Origin: Listeria monocytogenes
GTDB taxonomy: Bacteria > Bacillota > Bacilli > Lactobacillales > Listeriaceae
Length of the DNA: 64,000 bases
Reading direction: 5' to 3'
Assembly (NCBI RefSeq): GCF_900187225.1
Contig: NZ_LT906436.1
Coordinates: forward strand, 682,001-746,000
Below, piece after piece: positions 43,301 through 52,911 of this stretch. The first letter of the stretch is position 1; every line of letters begins with the position of its first letter. The position numbers and the translations under genes are program-made. A model generated the notes under the pieces. The model saw only the letters and a list, made by a program, of their open reading frames with translations, did not search any database and was not told the DNA's origin.

Positions 43301-44953
43301 ATGGCAAAAATAAAAACAATGTATTCGAAATTGAAGAATTGGCACAAAGGCGCGATTTTAGTCGGCCTTTTTGTCGTAGTCACGGTGTTATTACTCTACA
43401 TGAACACGCCCAAAACAGAAGTTACACTTTATAAAAATTTATCCGAAACGAGCCAGCAACAAGTCACCGATCAATTAGCCAAAATGGGCGTTGATTATAC
43501 TGTCGACAAAAGCGGCAACATTTTAGTCGATGAAAAAGTGGAGACACTCGTTCGCGACAAATTCGCAGACCTAGGTATCCCATACACAGGCCAAGATGGC
43601 AATGATATTCTACTAAACAGCTCGCTAGGAGCTAGTGAAGAAGATAAAAAAATGCAAGAAAAAGTTGGCACAAAAGTCAATTTAGAAAAAGAAATCGTTC
43701 AAAGTTATGGAACAACTATAGACAGCGCCTCCGTTCAGCTAACATTACCAGAATCGAGTTCGATTTTTGAAGAAGCGAGCCAAAAAGGAACCGCTGCAGT
43801 AACACTCAAAACCAAAAATAATCAAACACTAACAAGTGAACAAGTTCTCGGCATTCAGCGCACCGTCAGCGCAGCCGTACCAAACGTTGCTAGCGATGAC
43901 GTAGCGATTATCGATACGAAAAATGGCGTTATCTCAGAAGCAGACACATCCAAAGAAGAAGGAAGCTCGGCCTATAAAAATGAAGTCGACATCCAAAACG
44001 CCATCGGAAAAAATGTAAAAACAGACATCGAAGGTACACTTTCCAGCATTTTTGCCCTAGATAATTTCCGTGTGAATACAAATGTCGCAGTTAATTTTGA
44101 CGAAATCAAACAAAATACGGAACATTATCCAAACGACGGAAAAGTACGTAGTAACCAAAAAGATACATCAACAGACACATCAAAAGGTTCCGCAAACACA
44201 ACCGAATCTGGAACCGCATCAAATGCTGACGTACCAAATTACACGGAACAAAATGGTGACGATACGAACACCTATACAAGCGAAAAATCAAGTGAAACAA
44301 CGAATTATGAACTAGACTCCACTATCCAAGAAATCAAAAAACACCCAGCCCTTGCAAAAACAAATGTCGTTGTCTGGGTTGATCAAAATGCTTTAAATAA
44401 AAACGGTGTGGACATGGCAGAATTTACAAAAGCAATTGGTGTTTCAGCTGGATTAACGCCCAATATGACTACCGAAGAAGCGGGCGCGGACGGAGAAGCC
44501 GCAGCCGCACCAACATTCGAAGGTACTTTCCAAAATGGCGATGTCACCATCATGCCTATCCAGTTCTTAGATAACGCGACCCCAGCAGAAAAAGACACGA
44601 CAGAAAAAGCTGAACCAGCAAGCAAAGCATGGATTTGGTGGCTTGCAGGCGGTTTACTTTTCGCCGTCATCGCAGCAGGAATTATCACCTATATCATCCT
44701 TCTTAAACGTAAAGAACAACTAGAAGAAGCATTGGAACCAGAAGAAAAAGATTACATTCCAGCCGAAGAAGCAATCATCAATCCAGAAGAACATCCAGAT
44801 TTCAACTTCCAAACAGACGCATTCGATTTATCAGAACCAGAATTAAAAGCTCGCAAAGAAAGCTTGAAAAATAAACTCGGTGAAATGGCCAAAGAAGACC
44901 CAGGGCGCGCCGCAGCAGTCATCCAAAAATGGCTCAATGAAAGGCAGGAATGA
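43301..44953 (+). CDS. fliF: Flagellar MS-ring protein FliF
   Basis: A 550-residue MS-ring subunit. The N-terminal transmembrane helix is at about residues 18-37, followed by the YscJ-type ring-building domain with SASVQLTLPESSSIF; the second transmembrane helix is at about 448-469. The short C-terminal cytoplasmic tail binds FliG. It overlaps fliG by the ATGA pattern, though fliG more likely starts six bases later. Confidence 0.95.
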   Translation: MAKIKTMYSKLKNWHKGAILVGLFVVVTVLLLYMNTPKTEVTLYKNLSETSQQQVTDQLAKMGVDYTVDKSGNILVDEKVETLVRDKFADLGIPYTGQDGNDILLNSSLGASEEDKKMQEKVGTKVNLEKEIVQSYGTTIDSASVQLTLPESSSIFEEASQKGTAAVTLKTKNNQTLTSEQVLGIQRTVSAAVPNVASDDVAIIDTKNGVISEADTSKEEGSSAYKNEVDIQNAIGKNVKTDIEGTLSSIFALDNFRVNTNVAVNFDEIKQNTEHYPNDGKVRSNQKDTSTDTSKGSANTTESGTASNADVPNYTEQNGDDTNTYTSEKSSETTNYELDSTIQEIKKHPALAKTNVVVWVDQNALNKNGVDMAEFTKAIGVSAGLTPNMTTEEAGADGEAAAAPTFEGTFQNGDVTIMPIQFLDNATPAEKDTTEKAEPASKAWIWWLAGGLLFAVIAAGIITYIILLKRKEQLEEALEPEEKDYIPAEEAIINPEEHPDFNFQTDAFDLSEPELKARKESLKNKLGEMAKEDPGRAAAVIQKWLNERQE

Positions 44954-44955
44954 CA

Positions 44956-46062
44956 ATGGCAGAAACACTCAAAGAAACCTTAGAAGAAACAAATGCTGAA
45001 TTAGAAACTGTCGAAGTAGTAGAAACGGAAGAAAAAACTACAACTTCAGCAGATTCAGGTATTTCAAGACGTGAAAAAGCCGCGCTTATTATTTGGAGCC
45101 TTGATGAACAAATCGCGACCGAAGTGGTTGATTTGCTCCCTGATGCATCCAAACAACGCCTTGCACGAGAAATGGCCAAAATGAAAGAAATGGACGGCGG
45201 CGCAGTGGAAGAAGCGACTAGAGAATTTTTAGGAGAACTAGAACTTCTTTCTGGAGGAATTGCTAAACTCGACCGCGAACATTTACAACGCTTGTTCCCA
45301 GACATGACGACGGAAGAACTAAATCAACTCATTTACGGGGTAGAAGCAGAATCACGTATCGGCGAAACCGCGCTAGATATTCTACGCGAAATTGATGATG
45401 TTGACTCCTTGTTTACAATTATTAGCGACGAATCGCCACAAACCATCGCGATGATAGCCTCTTACATGAAACCAGAAGAAGCATCGAAACTACTAGCATT
45501 ACTACCGGAAGAAAAAATGATTAACACCGTCATTGGTATCGCGAGCCTAGAACAATTCGATAGCGAAGTCATGCAAAACGTTTCTAACTTACTAAGAATT
45601 AAGCTCGACACAATGTCGAATAGCTCACTGAACAAAACAGACGGCATTAAAAATGTCGCAAATATCTTAAACAACGTTACCCGCGGTTTAGAACGAACAA
45701 TTTTCGAACATCTCGACGCCGAACAAGCAGAACTTTCCGAACGCATCAAAGAGAAAATGTTTATGTTTGAAGATATTATTCTGCTTGATAACATGACCTT
45801 GCAACAAGTTCTGGCCGAAATTCAAGACAACAATAAAATCGCTCGAGCACTTAAAAATGAAAAAGAAGAACTCAAAGAAAAAATCCTATCTTGCGTATCG
45901 AAAAACCGTCGCGATATGATTACCGAAGAACTAGAAGTCCTTGGCCCAATCAGACTTTCCGATGTTGAGCAAGCCCAACAAGATATCGCCAATGTCGTTA
46001 AAAATCTAGAAAAAGACGGCAAAATAGTTATCCAACGGGGGGAACAGGATGTCCTTATCTAA
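44956..46062 (+). CDS. fliG: Flagellar motor switch protein FliG
   Basis: A 368-residue rotor protein. N-terminal acidic extension, then FliG-N, FliG-M (with the EHPQT-like DESPQTIAMIASYMKPEEAS) and FliG-C with charged torque helix residues near the C-terminus. It contacts FliF, FliM and the stator MotA. The start at 44956 has AGGA six bases upstream; ATG at 44950 lies too close to it. It overlaps fliH. Confidence 0.95.
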   Translation: MAETLKETLEETNAELETVEVVETEEKTTTSADSGISRREKAALIIWSLDEQIATEVVDLLPDASKQRLAREMAKMKEMDGGAVEEATREFLGELELLSGGIAKLDREHLQRLFPDMTTEELNQLIYGVEAESRIGETALDILREIDDVDSLFTIISDESPQTIAMIASYMKPEEASKLLALLPEEKMINTVIGIASLEQFDSEVMQNVSNLLRIKLDTMSNSSLNKTDGIKNVANILNNVTRGLERTIFEHLDAEQAELSERIKEKMFMFEDIILLDNMTLQQVLAEIQDNNKIARALKNEKEELKEKILSCVSKNRRDMITEELEVLGPIRLSDVEQAQQDIANVVKNLEKDGKIVIQRGEQDVLI

Positions 46063-46741
46063 TCCGCGAATCCCAAAAGGTAAAGTCACTTTATCCGACG
46101 TGAAAATGGAACTGTTTTATTTAGATGATATAGAAGAAACAGAAGAAATCGAGTCACCATATTCGAAAGAACTTGAACAACTAGAAAGTCATCAAAAAGA
46201 ACTCGAAAAACATCTATCTGCCATTGAAATAGAACAACAAAAATTAGCTAATGAAAAAGCGGCACTTCAAGCAGAACGCCAAGCCATTGAGGAGTTAAGA
46301 CGAGACGCTGAAGCTGAAATCGAAGCAAACAAACAAGCTTTTGAAAAAGAAAAAACACAAATTTACCTAACTATCACCGATTTCCTTTGGGATGAAAGTA
46401 TTGATCTCGCAGAAAGAATCGTCCACCAAGCAATCGATACCCGCCAAATTGAAGTCTTACCTATGCTAACAGAAGTCATCCAAAAACTCCCAGTTGCTTT
46501 CGACAAACTAAACGTCACCACCCACCCAGAAACATTAAAAGCCCTAAAAGAAGAAAACACAGGCACAAAATACGACTGGCTTTTAGAAAACATCCATTGG
46601 AACTTCGATATGCGACTCGATTACGGCGAATTTACTGTAGAAGAAGAAAAGGAATACTTCGACTACCGCATCACCGAAATTTTCCAAACACTTCATAAAC
46701 AAAATGCCGAACGGAAAATTCTAGGAGGCGATAAACCGTGA
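46049..46741 (+). CDS. fliH: Flagellar assembly protein FliH
   Basis: A 230-residue protein with a long coiled coil (about 45-110, Glu/Gln-rich) and a C-terminal globular domain. FliH binds and regulates the export ATPase FliI. It overlaps fliG by 14 bases and fliI by four, so translation is tightly coupled. Confidence 0.88.
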   Translation: MSLSNPRIPKGKVTLSDVKMELFYLDDIEETEEIESPYSKELEQLESHQKELEKHLSAIEIEQQKLANEKAALQAERQAIEELRRDAEAEIEANKQAFEKEKTQIYLTITDFLWDESIDLAERIVHQAIDTRQIEVLPMLTEVIQKLPVAFDKLNVTTHPETLKALKEENTGTKYDWLLENIHWNFDMRLDYGEFTVEEEKEYFDYRITEIFQTLHKQNAERKILGGDKP

Positions 46742-48039
46742 ACTGGTCGCCAAAAACCGAAGCTTGGCAAGAACTAAAAAATACCGTCCCATACATCCAA
46801 AAAGGGAAAATCCACACAGTCCAAGAACAAGTCTATATTTCTAAAGGCCCTCAAGTGAAAATTGGCGATACCGTCATGGTCGGTGAAAACAAAGTGCTCT
46901 GCGAAGTAATTTCTATTGAAAAAGAAAACAACATGCTACTCCCGTTTAATCAAAGCGACAAAGTGGCATACGGTGATTGGGTGTACGTAACGGATACGAA
47001 AATCACGATTCCGGCCGACGAATTCCTCCTCGGAAAAGTACTCAACGCATCCGGCGACATTTTAAACGAAGAAGCTGGTATGGCTAAATTTAAACAAAAA
47101 ATGCCGCTTGAAGCTCCACCAATTCATGCTTTTAGCAGAGCAGAAATCACTGATACGCTCGAAACAGGCATCAAAGCAATTGACGGGATGTTAACGATTG
47201 GAATCGGTCAAAAAATTGGTATTTTCGCCGGATCGGGTGTTGGGAAATCTACTTTACTTGGAATGATTGCTCGTAACGCCAAAGCAGACATTAATGTGAT
47301 TGGTTTAGTCGGCGAGCGTGGCCGTGAAGTAAAAGATTTCTTGCGTAAGGATCTTGGAGAAGACGGACTGCGCAAAAGCGTGATTGTTGCTGCTACCTCG
47401 GACGAAAGCCATCTTATGCAACTACGCGCCGCCAAACTAGCCACTTCTATTGCCGAGCATTTCCGCGACCAAGGAAAAACCGTCCTTCTAATGATGGATT
47501 CTGTCACTCGTTTTGCTGATGCAAGAAGAAGCGTCGATATCGCCGTCAAAGACTTACCAATCGGTGGAAAAACTTTGCTAATGGAATCTTATATGAAGAA
47601 ATTGCTAGAACGTTCAGGTAAAACACAAAACGGCTCGATCACTGGTATTTATACTGTGCTTGTTGATGGAGATGATATGAATGGTCCAGTCCCCGATTTA
47701 GCGCGGGGGATTTTAGATGGACATATCGTTCTCACCCGTGAACTCGCCACCAAAAACCACTATCCTGCCATTGATGTCCTTGGCTCCGTTAGTCGGGTAA
47801 TGGAAGAAATCGTTCCAGAAAACCAGTGGAAAACTGCTTCGAAAATTCGCGAATGGATGAGTATTTATCAAGAAAATGAACTATATTTCAAACTTGGTAC
47901 AATCGAACAGACGAGCGACAACGCGGCGATTTTTACAAGTAAAGAAAAGTCCTATTTTATCCATCAATTTTTAAAGCAATTGCGGGATGAAAGTGTTACG
48001 CTCGAAGAAACGAGTAAGTTGATGGAAACGTTAGTATAA
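46738..48039 (+). CDS. fliI: Flagellum-specific export ATPase FliI
   Basis: A 433-residue F1-beta-like ATPase started at GTG. Walker A is GSGVGKST at residues 165-172, with VIGLVGERGREV, the Walker B strand VLLMMDSVTRFADA and the signature DARRSVDIAVKDLPIGG. It powers or primes flagellar protein export with FliH. Confidence 0.96.
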   Translation: MNWSPKTEAWQELKNTVPYIQKGKIHTVQEQVYISKGPQVKIGDTVMVGENKVLCEVISIEKENNMLLPFNQSDKVAYGDWVYVTDTKITIPADEFLLGKVLNASGDILNEEAGMAKFKQKMPLEAPPIHAFSRAEITDTLETGIKAIDGMLTIGIGQKIGIFAGSGVGKSTLLGMIARNAKADINVIGLVGERGREVKDFLRKDLGEDGLRKSVIVAATSDESHLMQLRAAKLATSIAEHFRDQGKTVLLMMDSVTRFADARRSVDIAVKDLPIGGKTLLMESYMKKLLERSGKTQNGSITGIYTVLVDGDDMNGPVPDLARGILDGHIVLTRELATKNHYPAIDVLGSVSRVMEEIVPENQWKTASKIREWMSIYQENELYFKLGTIEQTSDNAAIFTSKEKSYFIHQFLKQLRDESVTLEETSKLMETLV

Positions 48040-48055
48040 CAAAGGAGTGCCGTGG

Positions 48056-48724
48056 ATGAATCCAGTAGAACAAGTAATAAGTGCTAGACAAGCCGAGTTT
48101 CAAAGCGTGTTCGAAGCAGCGAAACAATCGGCTACCGCTTTTGAAACAAAATTAAACGAACGCTTAAATGAAACCACAAATGCCAAAACAACTAGTGTAC
48201 AAACTGTCACAGATGCCGAACTTGCACGAGCTCGAGAAGCATATGAAGCATTAATCAATCAATCTGAAACCAATTCTGCCGCGCCTACTTCAAGCACAAC
48301 TACTGAGACTCCCACCGCATCAACAGGCGAATTAACAAACTGGAACAACTACCAAATCAAACCAATCAGTGCGGAAAATGAAGGGAAATATAGTGATTTA
48401 ATCAAAACTGCTGCCACTAAATATGGCGTTCCAGAAGCGCTCATCAAACGAGTCATCCAAGTAGAATCCAATTTTAACCCGAATGTTGTATCAAGTGCTG
48501 GTGCGACAGGCTTAATGCAACTGATGTACGGCTCGAACCGCACGGACCCAGCAACCAATATCGACGCTGGAACAAAACAACTGGCTAGTTACATCAAAAA
48601 ATACGATGGCGATCTAAAACTAGCTTTAGCAGCTTATAATGCCGGACCAGGTAATGTCCACAAATACGGCGGTGTTCCACCATTCAAAGAAACACAAAAC
48701 TATTTAACGAAAATTATTGGGTAA
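48056..48724 (+). CDS. Soluble lytic transglycosylase, flagellar
   Basis: A 222-residue protein. The N-terminal half is helical and Ser/Thr/Ala-rich; the C-terminal half is an SLT domain (about 110-222) with the catalytic Glu137 in VIQVESNFNP, GATGLMQLM and AYNAGPGNV. No signal peptide or membrane helix is present. It follows fliI in the flagellar operon, so it may be exported by the flagellar system to open peptidoglycan for the rod, as FlgJ-like muramidases do elsewhere. The start at 48056 is set by AAGGAG. Confidence 0.88.
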   Translation: MNPVEQVISARQAEFQSVFEAAKQSATAFETKLNERLNETTNAKTTSVQTVTDAELARAREAYEALINQSETNSAAPTSSTTTETPTASTGELTNWNNYQIKPISAENEGKYSDLIKTAATKYGVPEALIKRVIQVESNFNPNVVSSAGATGLMQLMYGSNRTDPATNIDAGTKQLASYIKKYDGDLKLALAAYNAGPGNVHKYGGVPPFKETQNYLTKIIG

Positions 48725-48737
48725 GGGAGAATAAACC

Positions 48738-49382
48738 ATGGGAAACTGGCAACAAAAGTGGGAATCATGGCGCGATATGACTGCAGCAATGCAACAAGAA
48801 ATCAAAATTGAAGCAGCCGAAAAAGTGACTTCCTACATAAAAAATGACCAATTTGAAGAAGCAATTAACGTCATCAGACAAACCGAAAATCTCCTAAATG
48901 AACTTGACTTTGAAACAAAAATGAATCGCGTCGAAGAACAGCTCCAAGCCTTCACATCTGACCAAGAAGCAGCTAAATCATTTGAAGCAAGCCAACTTCA
49001 AAACATAGAAAAACCAAGCACAAAAGTAAGCTTCGACCTATCACATGTAAAATCAGAAGCGATCAATCAGTTCACCAAACGCGATTTCAACCTAGTAGAC
49101 TCAAATGATACCCACATGCAATTCCTCAAAGGCAATCGAAATTTTTATATGGACATTTTCAATCCCGAAGAAAGCGAAGAATACCACTACGCTAATCTTG
49201 ATGAGAAATGCCAATACAAAAACATCGGCTTCATTTGCCAAAACGATGCAGCAGCTGAAATCGCAACAAAATTAACAAACGAATGGCTCGAAACTTTAGA
49301 AGCTCCGAAAAAGAAATTTTTAACGGTTAACATTGCTAATTTAAACGCGATGAAACAAAATCCAGAAGTACTTTTTCAATAG
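48738..49382 (+). CDS. Hypothetical protein, last gene of the flagellar cluster
   Basis: A 214-residue soluble acidic protein beginning MGNWQQKWESWRDM, mainly helical in the first 100 residues, with alpha/beta character afterwards. No known family. It is 13 bases after the transglycosylase and is closed by a strong terminator, so it belongs to the motility transcript. Confidence 0.72.
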   Translation: MGNWQQKWESWRDMTAAMQQEIKIEAAEKVTSYIKNDQFEEAINVIRQTENLLNELDFETKMNRVEEQLQAFTSDQEAAKSFEASQLQNIEKPSTKVSFDLSHVKSEAINQFTKRDFNLVDSNDTHMQFLKGNRNFYMDIFNPEESEEYHYANLDEKCQYKNIGFICQNDAAAEIATKLTNEWLETLEAPKKKFLTVNIANLNAMKQNPEVLFQ

Positions 49383-49385
49383 AAA

Positions 49386-49422
49386 AAATCCTGTTCTCGC
49401 CAAAAAGAGAACAGGATTTTTT
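49386..49422 (+). terminator. Terminator of the flagellar cluster
   Basis: 13-bp perfect stem AAATCCTGTTCTC/GAGAACAGGATTT, loop of 8, followed by T residues. Confidence 0.92.
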
Positions 49423-49433
49423 ATGCAAACAGG

Positions 49434-49486
49434 TTGACATCAAATCTACTTTGTATTACTATATACTTGTACCTAGTAACAACTAG
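49434..49486 (+). promoter_or_regulatory. PadR-gene promoter with a palindromic operator
   Basis: TTGACA at 49434-49439 and TACTAT at 49457-49462 with 17-base spacing. Eleven bases after the -10 lies CTAGT-N4-ACTAG (49473-49486), over the expected start site. It is likely an autoregulatory operator for the PadR protein encoded next, though PadR sites often read ATGT-N8-ACAT. Confidence 0.65.
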
Positions 49487-49503
49487 TAGAGGAGTGAATT
49501 CAA

Positions 49504-49830
49504 ATGAAAGGACTTACCGAGTTACTCAAAGGTAGTTTAGAAGGAATGATTTTGGAGCGAATTTCTAGAGGAGAAACATACGGCTACGAAATCACCAAAT
49601 ACCTCAATGACCTAGGTTTTGATGAAATCGTTGAAGGGACGGTCTACACCATTCTCGTTCGTCTGGAGAAAAAAGGATTAGTCGAGATAGAAAAGAAAAA
49701 ATCAGAATTAGGTCCACCACGAAAATTTTACACATTGAGCCCAGCTGGTGAAGAAGAATTAGCTATTTTTTGGAAGCGCTGGGATTTTATTCAAGGAAAA
49801 ATCATGCAAGTTAAAGGAGGGCAAGCGTAA
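49504..49830 (+). CDS. PadR family transcriptional regulator
   Basis: A 108-residue winged-helix regulator. LKGSLEGMILERISRGETYGYEITKYLNDLGF followed by EGTVYTILVRLEKKGLVE and GPPRKFYTLSPAG patterns are PadR signatures. It starts behind a GAGGAG ribosome site and overlaps the next gene by one base. It probably represses its own operon and responds to an unknown ligand. Confidence 0.93.
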   Translation: MKGLTELLKGSLEGMILERISRGETYGYEITKYLNDLGFDEIVEGTVYTILVRLEKKGLVEIEKKKSELGPPRKFYTLSPAGEEELAIFWKRWDFIQGKIMQVKGGQA

Positions 49831-50153
49831 TGTTTAATTGGTACAAAAAATACCGCGAAGAAAAACGAGATTATAAACAGTACAAAAAACGAATAGCCGC
49901 TTTGCCAGAAGATTATAAAACCGCAATGAAAGCTATCGAAACCTATTTATGGAACTTTGCAAAAGGTGCTGGGATGTTTGAAATCCTAAAGAATGTACTC
50001 GAGATGTTCGAAAACGCCGCCGCCGACAACCTAGAATTAAAAGCCGTTGTAGGAGATGACCTAGCGGAATTCGCCGACAACTTACTAAGTGAATTTCCGG
50101 AAGAAACATGGATGGATAAACAACGTCAGAAATTGCGAGATTCGATTAAATAA
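49830..50153 (+). CDS. DUF1048 family protein paired with PadR
   Basis: A 107-residue helical soluble protein of the DUF1048 type, beginning MFNWYKKYREEKRDYKQYKKRI, with the FAKGAGMFEILKNVLEMFE region. Such genes almost always follow PadR regulators. Function unknown. Preceded by AAAGGAGG. Terminator after it is shared with the convergent gene. Confidence 0.85.
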   Translation: MFNWYKKYREEKRDYKQYKKRIAALPEDYKTAMKAIETYLWNFAKGAGMFEILKNVLEMFENAAADNLELKAVVGDDLAEFADNLLSEFPEETWMDKQRQKLRDSIK

Positions 50154-50156
50154 AAA

Positions 50157-50200
50157 AACAGAAAGCCTCTCAAAAAAAATGAGAGACTTTCTGTTTTTTT
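50157..50200. terminator. Bidirectional terminator
   Basis: Long stem AAAACAGAAAG-CCTCTCA/TGAGAGA-CTTTCTGTTTT with T runs on both strands, between the DUF1048 gene and the convergent FusB-like gene. Confidence 0.9.
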
Positions 50201-50846
50201 ATTTACGTTTCTTAACAACCTCTATAAATTCATCTAAGGTTTCATGGGCTTTTATTTGCTCATTACAAACATCGCTATCGTAGCAAATGTAATTACCATT
50301 TGTCGTATAAACGCCATCACTCGAAGATTTTGTTTTTGCCATAAAGAGCGATACTTTCGAATGCGAATGGCAAATCGAGCAAACCCCCTTTTGAATCTCT
50401 GTAGAAATAGTTCCTTGTACGCCGACCAAATTTCCATCCTCGTAAGTCACGATATACTTACGTTGCTGAGCGATATCATTCCAGCCGTAAAATGTATAAT
50501 CGCGCAAATCCAGTTTAGACCAGGCGGGAATTTTTAATTTTTTCGTTTTCGCAAAAAGTTTTTTAAGTTTCACATCACTAGGCGGCGCGAAAGGAATCAC
50601 ATAGGCTTTTAACCCCTCTAAAAACGGCTCTGCTTCTTTGGTTGAAGTAATCACATGGAGCTTGCTAAACAGTTCCTTATGCTCCTCTAGTACACTGTCC
50701 GGAAATAGTTCATTGATTTTCTCCTCCGTTAACGATTTTAACGCCTTCAAAGTCGAAGTATCATTGGCAGAACGGTATGCGCGTGAAACATTGGCTAATT
50801 GATTTTTGATAAAATTATATTGGTATGGCTCGATAAACTCTTTCAT
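50199..50846 (-). CDS. FusB/FusC-type EF-G-binding protein
   Basis: A 215-residue protein of the FusB/FBP family. The N-terminal four-helix part (residues 1-80) is followed by an alpha/beta domain with a four-cysteine zinc finger: Cys156 and Cys159 in CSIC, Cys188 and Cys194. Family members bind elongation factor G and free ribosomes stalled by fusidic acid; older annotation calls the Listeria protein fibronectin-binding. AAAGGAG precedes the ATG. Whether this copy confers resistance cannot be told from sequence. Confidence 0.85.
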   Translation of the reverse strand: MKEFIEPYQYNFIKNQLANVSRAYRSANDTSTLKALKSLTEEKINELFPDSVLEEHKELFSKLHVITSTKEAEPFLEGLKAYVIPFAPPSDVKLKKLFAKTKKLKIPAWSKLDLRDYTFYGWNDIAQQRKYIVTYEDGNLVGVQGTISTEIQKGVCSICHSHSKVSLFMAKTKSSSDGVYTTNGNYICYDSDVCNEQIKAHETLDEFIEVVKKRK

Positions 50847-50896
50847 TATAATTCTCCTTTAATAGTTTAATGTTGGTTAAACTAGCTGAAGGATTG

Positions 50897-50951
50897 AAGA
50901 GTTTATTTCACTCTTACTTTCTAAACAATCCTAAAGCCATTGTTAGAAAGT
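50897..50951. other. Two adjacent hairpins between divergent genes
   Basis: AAGAGT-N7-ACTCTT (50897-50915) abuts a longer hairpin of ACTTTCTAAACAAT with ATTGTTAGAAAGT (50916-50951, one bulged base). Neither has a T run. They lie in the leader region of the FusB-like gene (minus strand) and upstream of the pyruvate oxidase gene. Confidence 0.45.
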
Positions 50952-51116
50952 CGAGAGCAGTGCAATTTTGTTTGCATCTCTTTGATCACCACCTTGCCTT
51001 CATTATAAGCACTTCTGAATTGTTCGTCAATTCTCTTTTATGAATACTCTTCTAAAAACAGGGTAAACGAAAACTATTGGACATTAGAGAAAACATCCAT
51101 GGGAGGAGAAAGTAAA

Positions 51117-52847
51117 ATGAAAAAAGTAAAAGCAAGTGAAACACTCGTACAAACATTAAAAAATTGGGGTATCGACCACGTATATGGCTTGCCCGGCGAT
51201 TCGATTGACACCGTAGTTGACGCTTTACGAAAAGAACAAGAAGCAATCGAATTTATTCACGTTCGGCACGAAGAAGTGGCGACACTAGCCGCAGCAGCAT
51301 ATACCAAATTAACAGGCAAAATTGGTGTCGCATTATCTATCGGTGGTCCTGGAGCAATCCATCTTCTAAACGGAATGTATGACGCGAAAATGGACCACGT
51401 GCCAATGCTCGTGCTCGCTGGACAAGTGACAACCGACGTCTTAAACACCGGCTTTTTCCAAGAAGTCAATTTACCAGCGATTTTCGAAGATGTTGCCGTG
51501 TATAATAAACAAATTGATAATGCCGAAACACTCGCGGATGTGGTTGATGAAGCAATTCGCACCGCTTATAAAGAAAAAGGCGTCGCCGTCTTAACGATTC
51601 CAAACGATATTCCGTCGCAAGTAATTAAAGCGAGCCTCGAAGCAAAACCAGTGAAATTTGAACAAGAAAATCCAAAACTAGATGAAGCGGCAATACAGGA
51701 AGCCGTAACACTGATTGAGAAAGCGGAAAAACCAGTTATCTTAGCAGGGTTAGGGACTAAACACGCTGGACCAGAATTAATCGCCTTCTCGGAAAAATTG
51801 AAAATCCCGATTATTCATTCCTTACCAGCAAAAACCATTGTTCCAGATGACCATCCAAATGCACTCGGAAACCTTGGTAAAATCGGAACCAAACCTGCAT
51901 ATGAAGCCATGCAAGAAACCGACTTACTATTAATGTTTGGGAATGATTACCCTTATAGCGACTATTTACCAAAAAAAGCAGACTGTATCCAAATCGATAT
52001 TGACCCAGCCAAAATCAGCAAACGTTTCCCCGCAACAGTTGGTTTAGTAGGCGATGCCGCAGAAATAATTAGCGATTTAACAGCCAAAATAGCACCTGTA
52101 GAAGAACGTAAATTCCTTCAAGCATGCCAAGAAAACATGCAAGAATGGTGGAAATGGTTAGAAGAAGACATCGCACAAACAAGCGATCCAATCGCTCCAG
52201 AAGTCGTGATGGCGAATATCCAAAAAATCGCGGACAAAGATGCCGTTTTCTCTATCGACGTAGGAACTGCGACTGTTTGGAGCACTCGTTATTTACATTT
52301 AACGCCAGAAAATGACTTTATCGTTTCCGCATGGCTTGGTACTATGGGCTGCGGTTTGCCAGGAGCTATCGCTGCCAAAAAAGCATTCCCAGACCGCCAA
52401 GCAATCGCCATCGTTGGTGATGGAGGATTTTCCATGGTCATGCAAGATTTCGTCACAGCAGTAGGCCTAAACATGCCAATGATTGTCGTTGTGCTAAACA
52501 ACCAACAACTTTCATTCATTAAATACGAACAACAATCAGCTGGTGAACTAAACTACGCCATCGACCTACCAGATATTAATTACGCAAAATTTGCCGAAAG
52601 TTGCGGAGGAATTGGTTTCCGGGTAGAAAAAATGGCAGACCTAGAAGCTGCTTTCGAAAACGCCAAACTAGCAACTAAACCAGTAATCATCGACGTTTCC
52701 GTAGATAGCGCAGCCGCTCCACTACCTGGTAAAATCGTGATGGACGAAGCACTCGGTTATACTAAATTTGAAATCCAATCAGTCTTAGAAGACCATCGTT
52801 TCGCAAAAATGCCACCACTTAAAACCATTTTGCGCAGATTTTTATAA
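51117..52847 (+). CDS. Thiamine-diphosphate-dependent pyruvate oxidase
   Basis: A 576-residue enzyme of the POX/POX-like ThDP family converting pyruvate to acetyl phosphate or acetate with FAD. The catalytic Glu52 in VRHEEVA, the central FAD-binding domain (about 190-340), and the ThDP/Mg motif starting with GDG at 434-436 and ending in NN about 30 residues later are present. The length and the PPLKTILRRFL tail resemble bacterial pyruvate oxidases. GGGAGGAG sets the start at 51117. The region upstream has a sigma-B-like GGGTAA (51061-51066) but no GTTT. Confidence 0.9.
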   Translation: MKKVKASETLVQTLKNWGIDHVYGLPGDSIDTVVDALRKEQEAIEFIHVRHEEVATLAAAAYTKLTGKIGVALSIGGPGAIHLLNGMYDAKMDHVPMLVLAGQVTTDVLNTGFFQEVNLPAIFEDVAVYNKQIDNAETLADVVDEAIRTAYKEKGVAVLTIPNDIPSQVIKASLEAKPVKFEQENPKLDEAAIQEAVTLIEKAEKPVILAGLGTKHAGPELIAFSEKLKIPIIHSLPAKTIVPDDHPNALGNLGKIGTKPAYEAMQETDLLLMFGNDYPYSDYLPKKADCIQIDIDPAKISKRFPATVGLVGDAAEIISDLTAKIAPVEERKFLQACQENMQEWWKWLEEDIAQTSDPIAPEVVMANIQKIADKDAVFSIDVGTATVWSTRYLHLTPENDFIVSAWLGTMGCGLPGAIAAKKAFPDRQAIAIVGDGGFSMVMQDFVTAVGLNMPMIVVVLNNQQLSFIKYEQQSAGELNYAIDLPDINYAKFAESCGGIGFRVEKMADLEAAFENAKLATKPVIIDVSVDSAAAPLPGKIVMDEALGYTKFEIQSVLEDHRFAKMPPLKTILRRFL

Positions 52848-52911
52848 AAAATAAATAAAAAAATAACAACATCACCCGTTTTATGCCGATATTCACTAAT
52901 TATTATAACGT

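Noticed and set aside
51041-51066. Sigma-B promoter for the pyruvate oxidase gene
   Set aside because: GGGTAA is present at 51061 but no GTTT is found 13-17 bases upstream.
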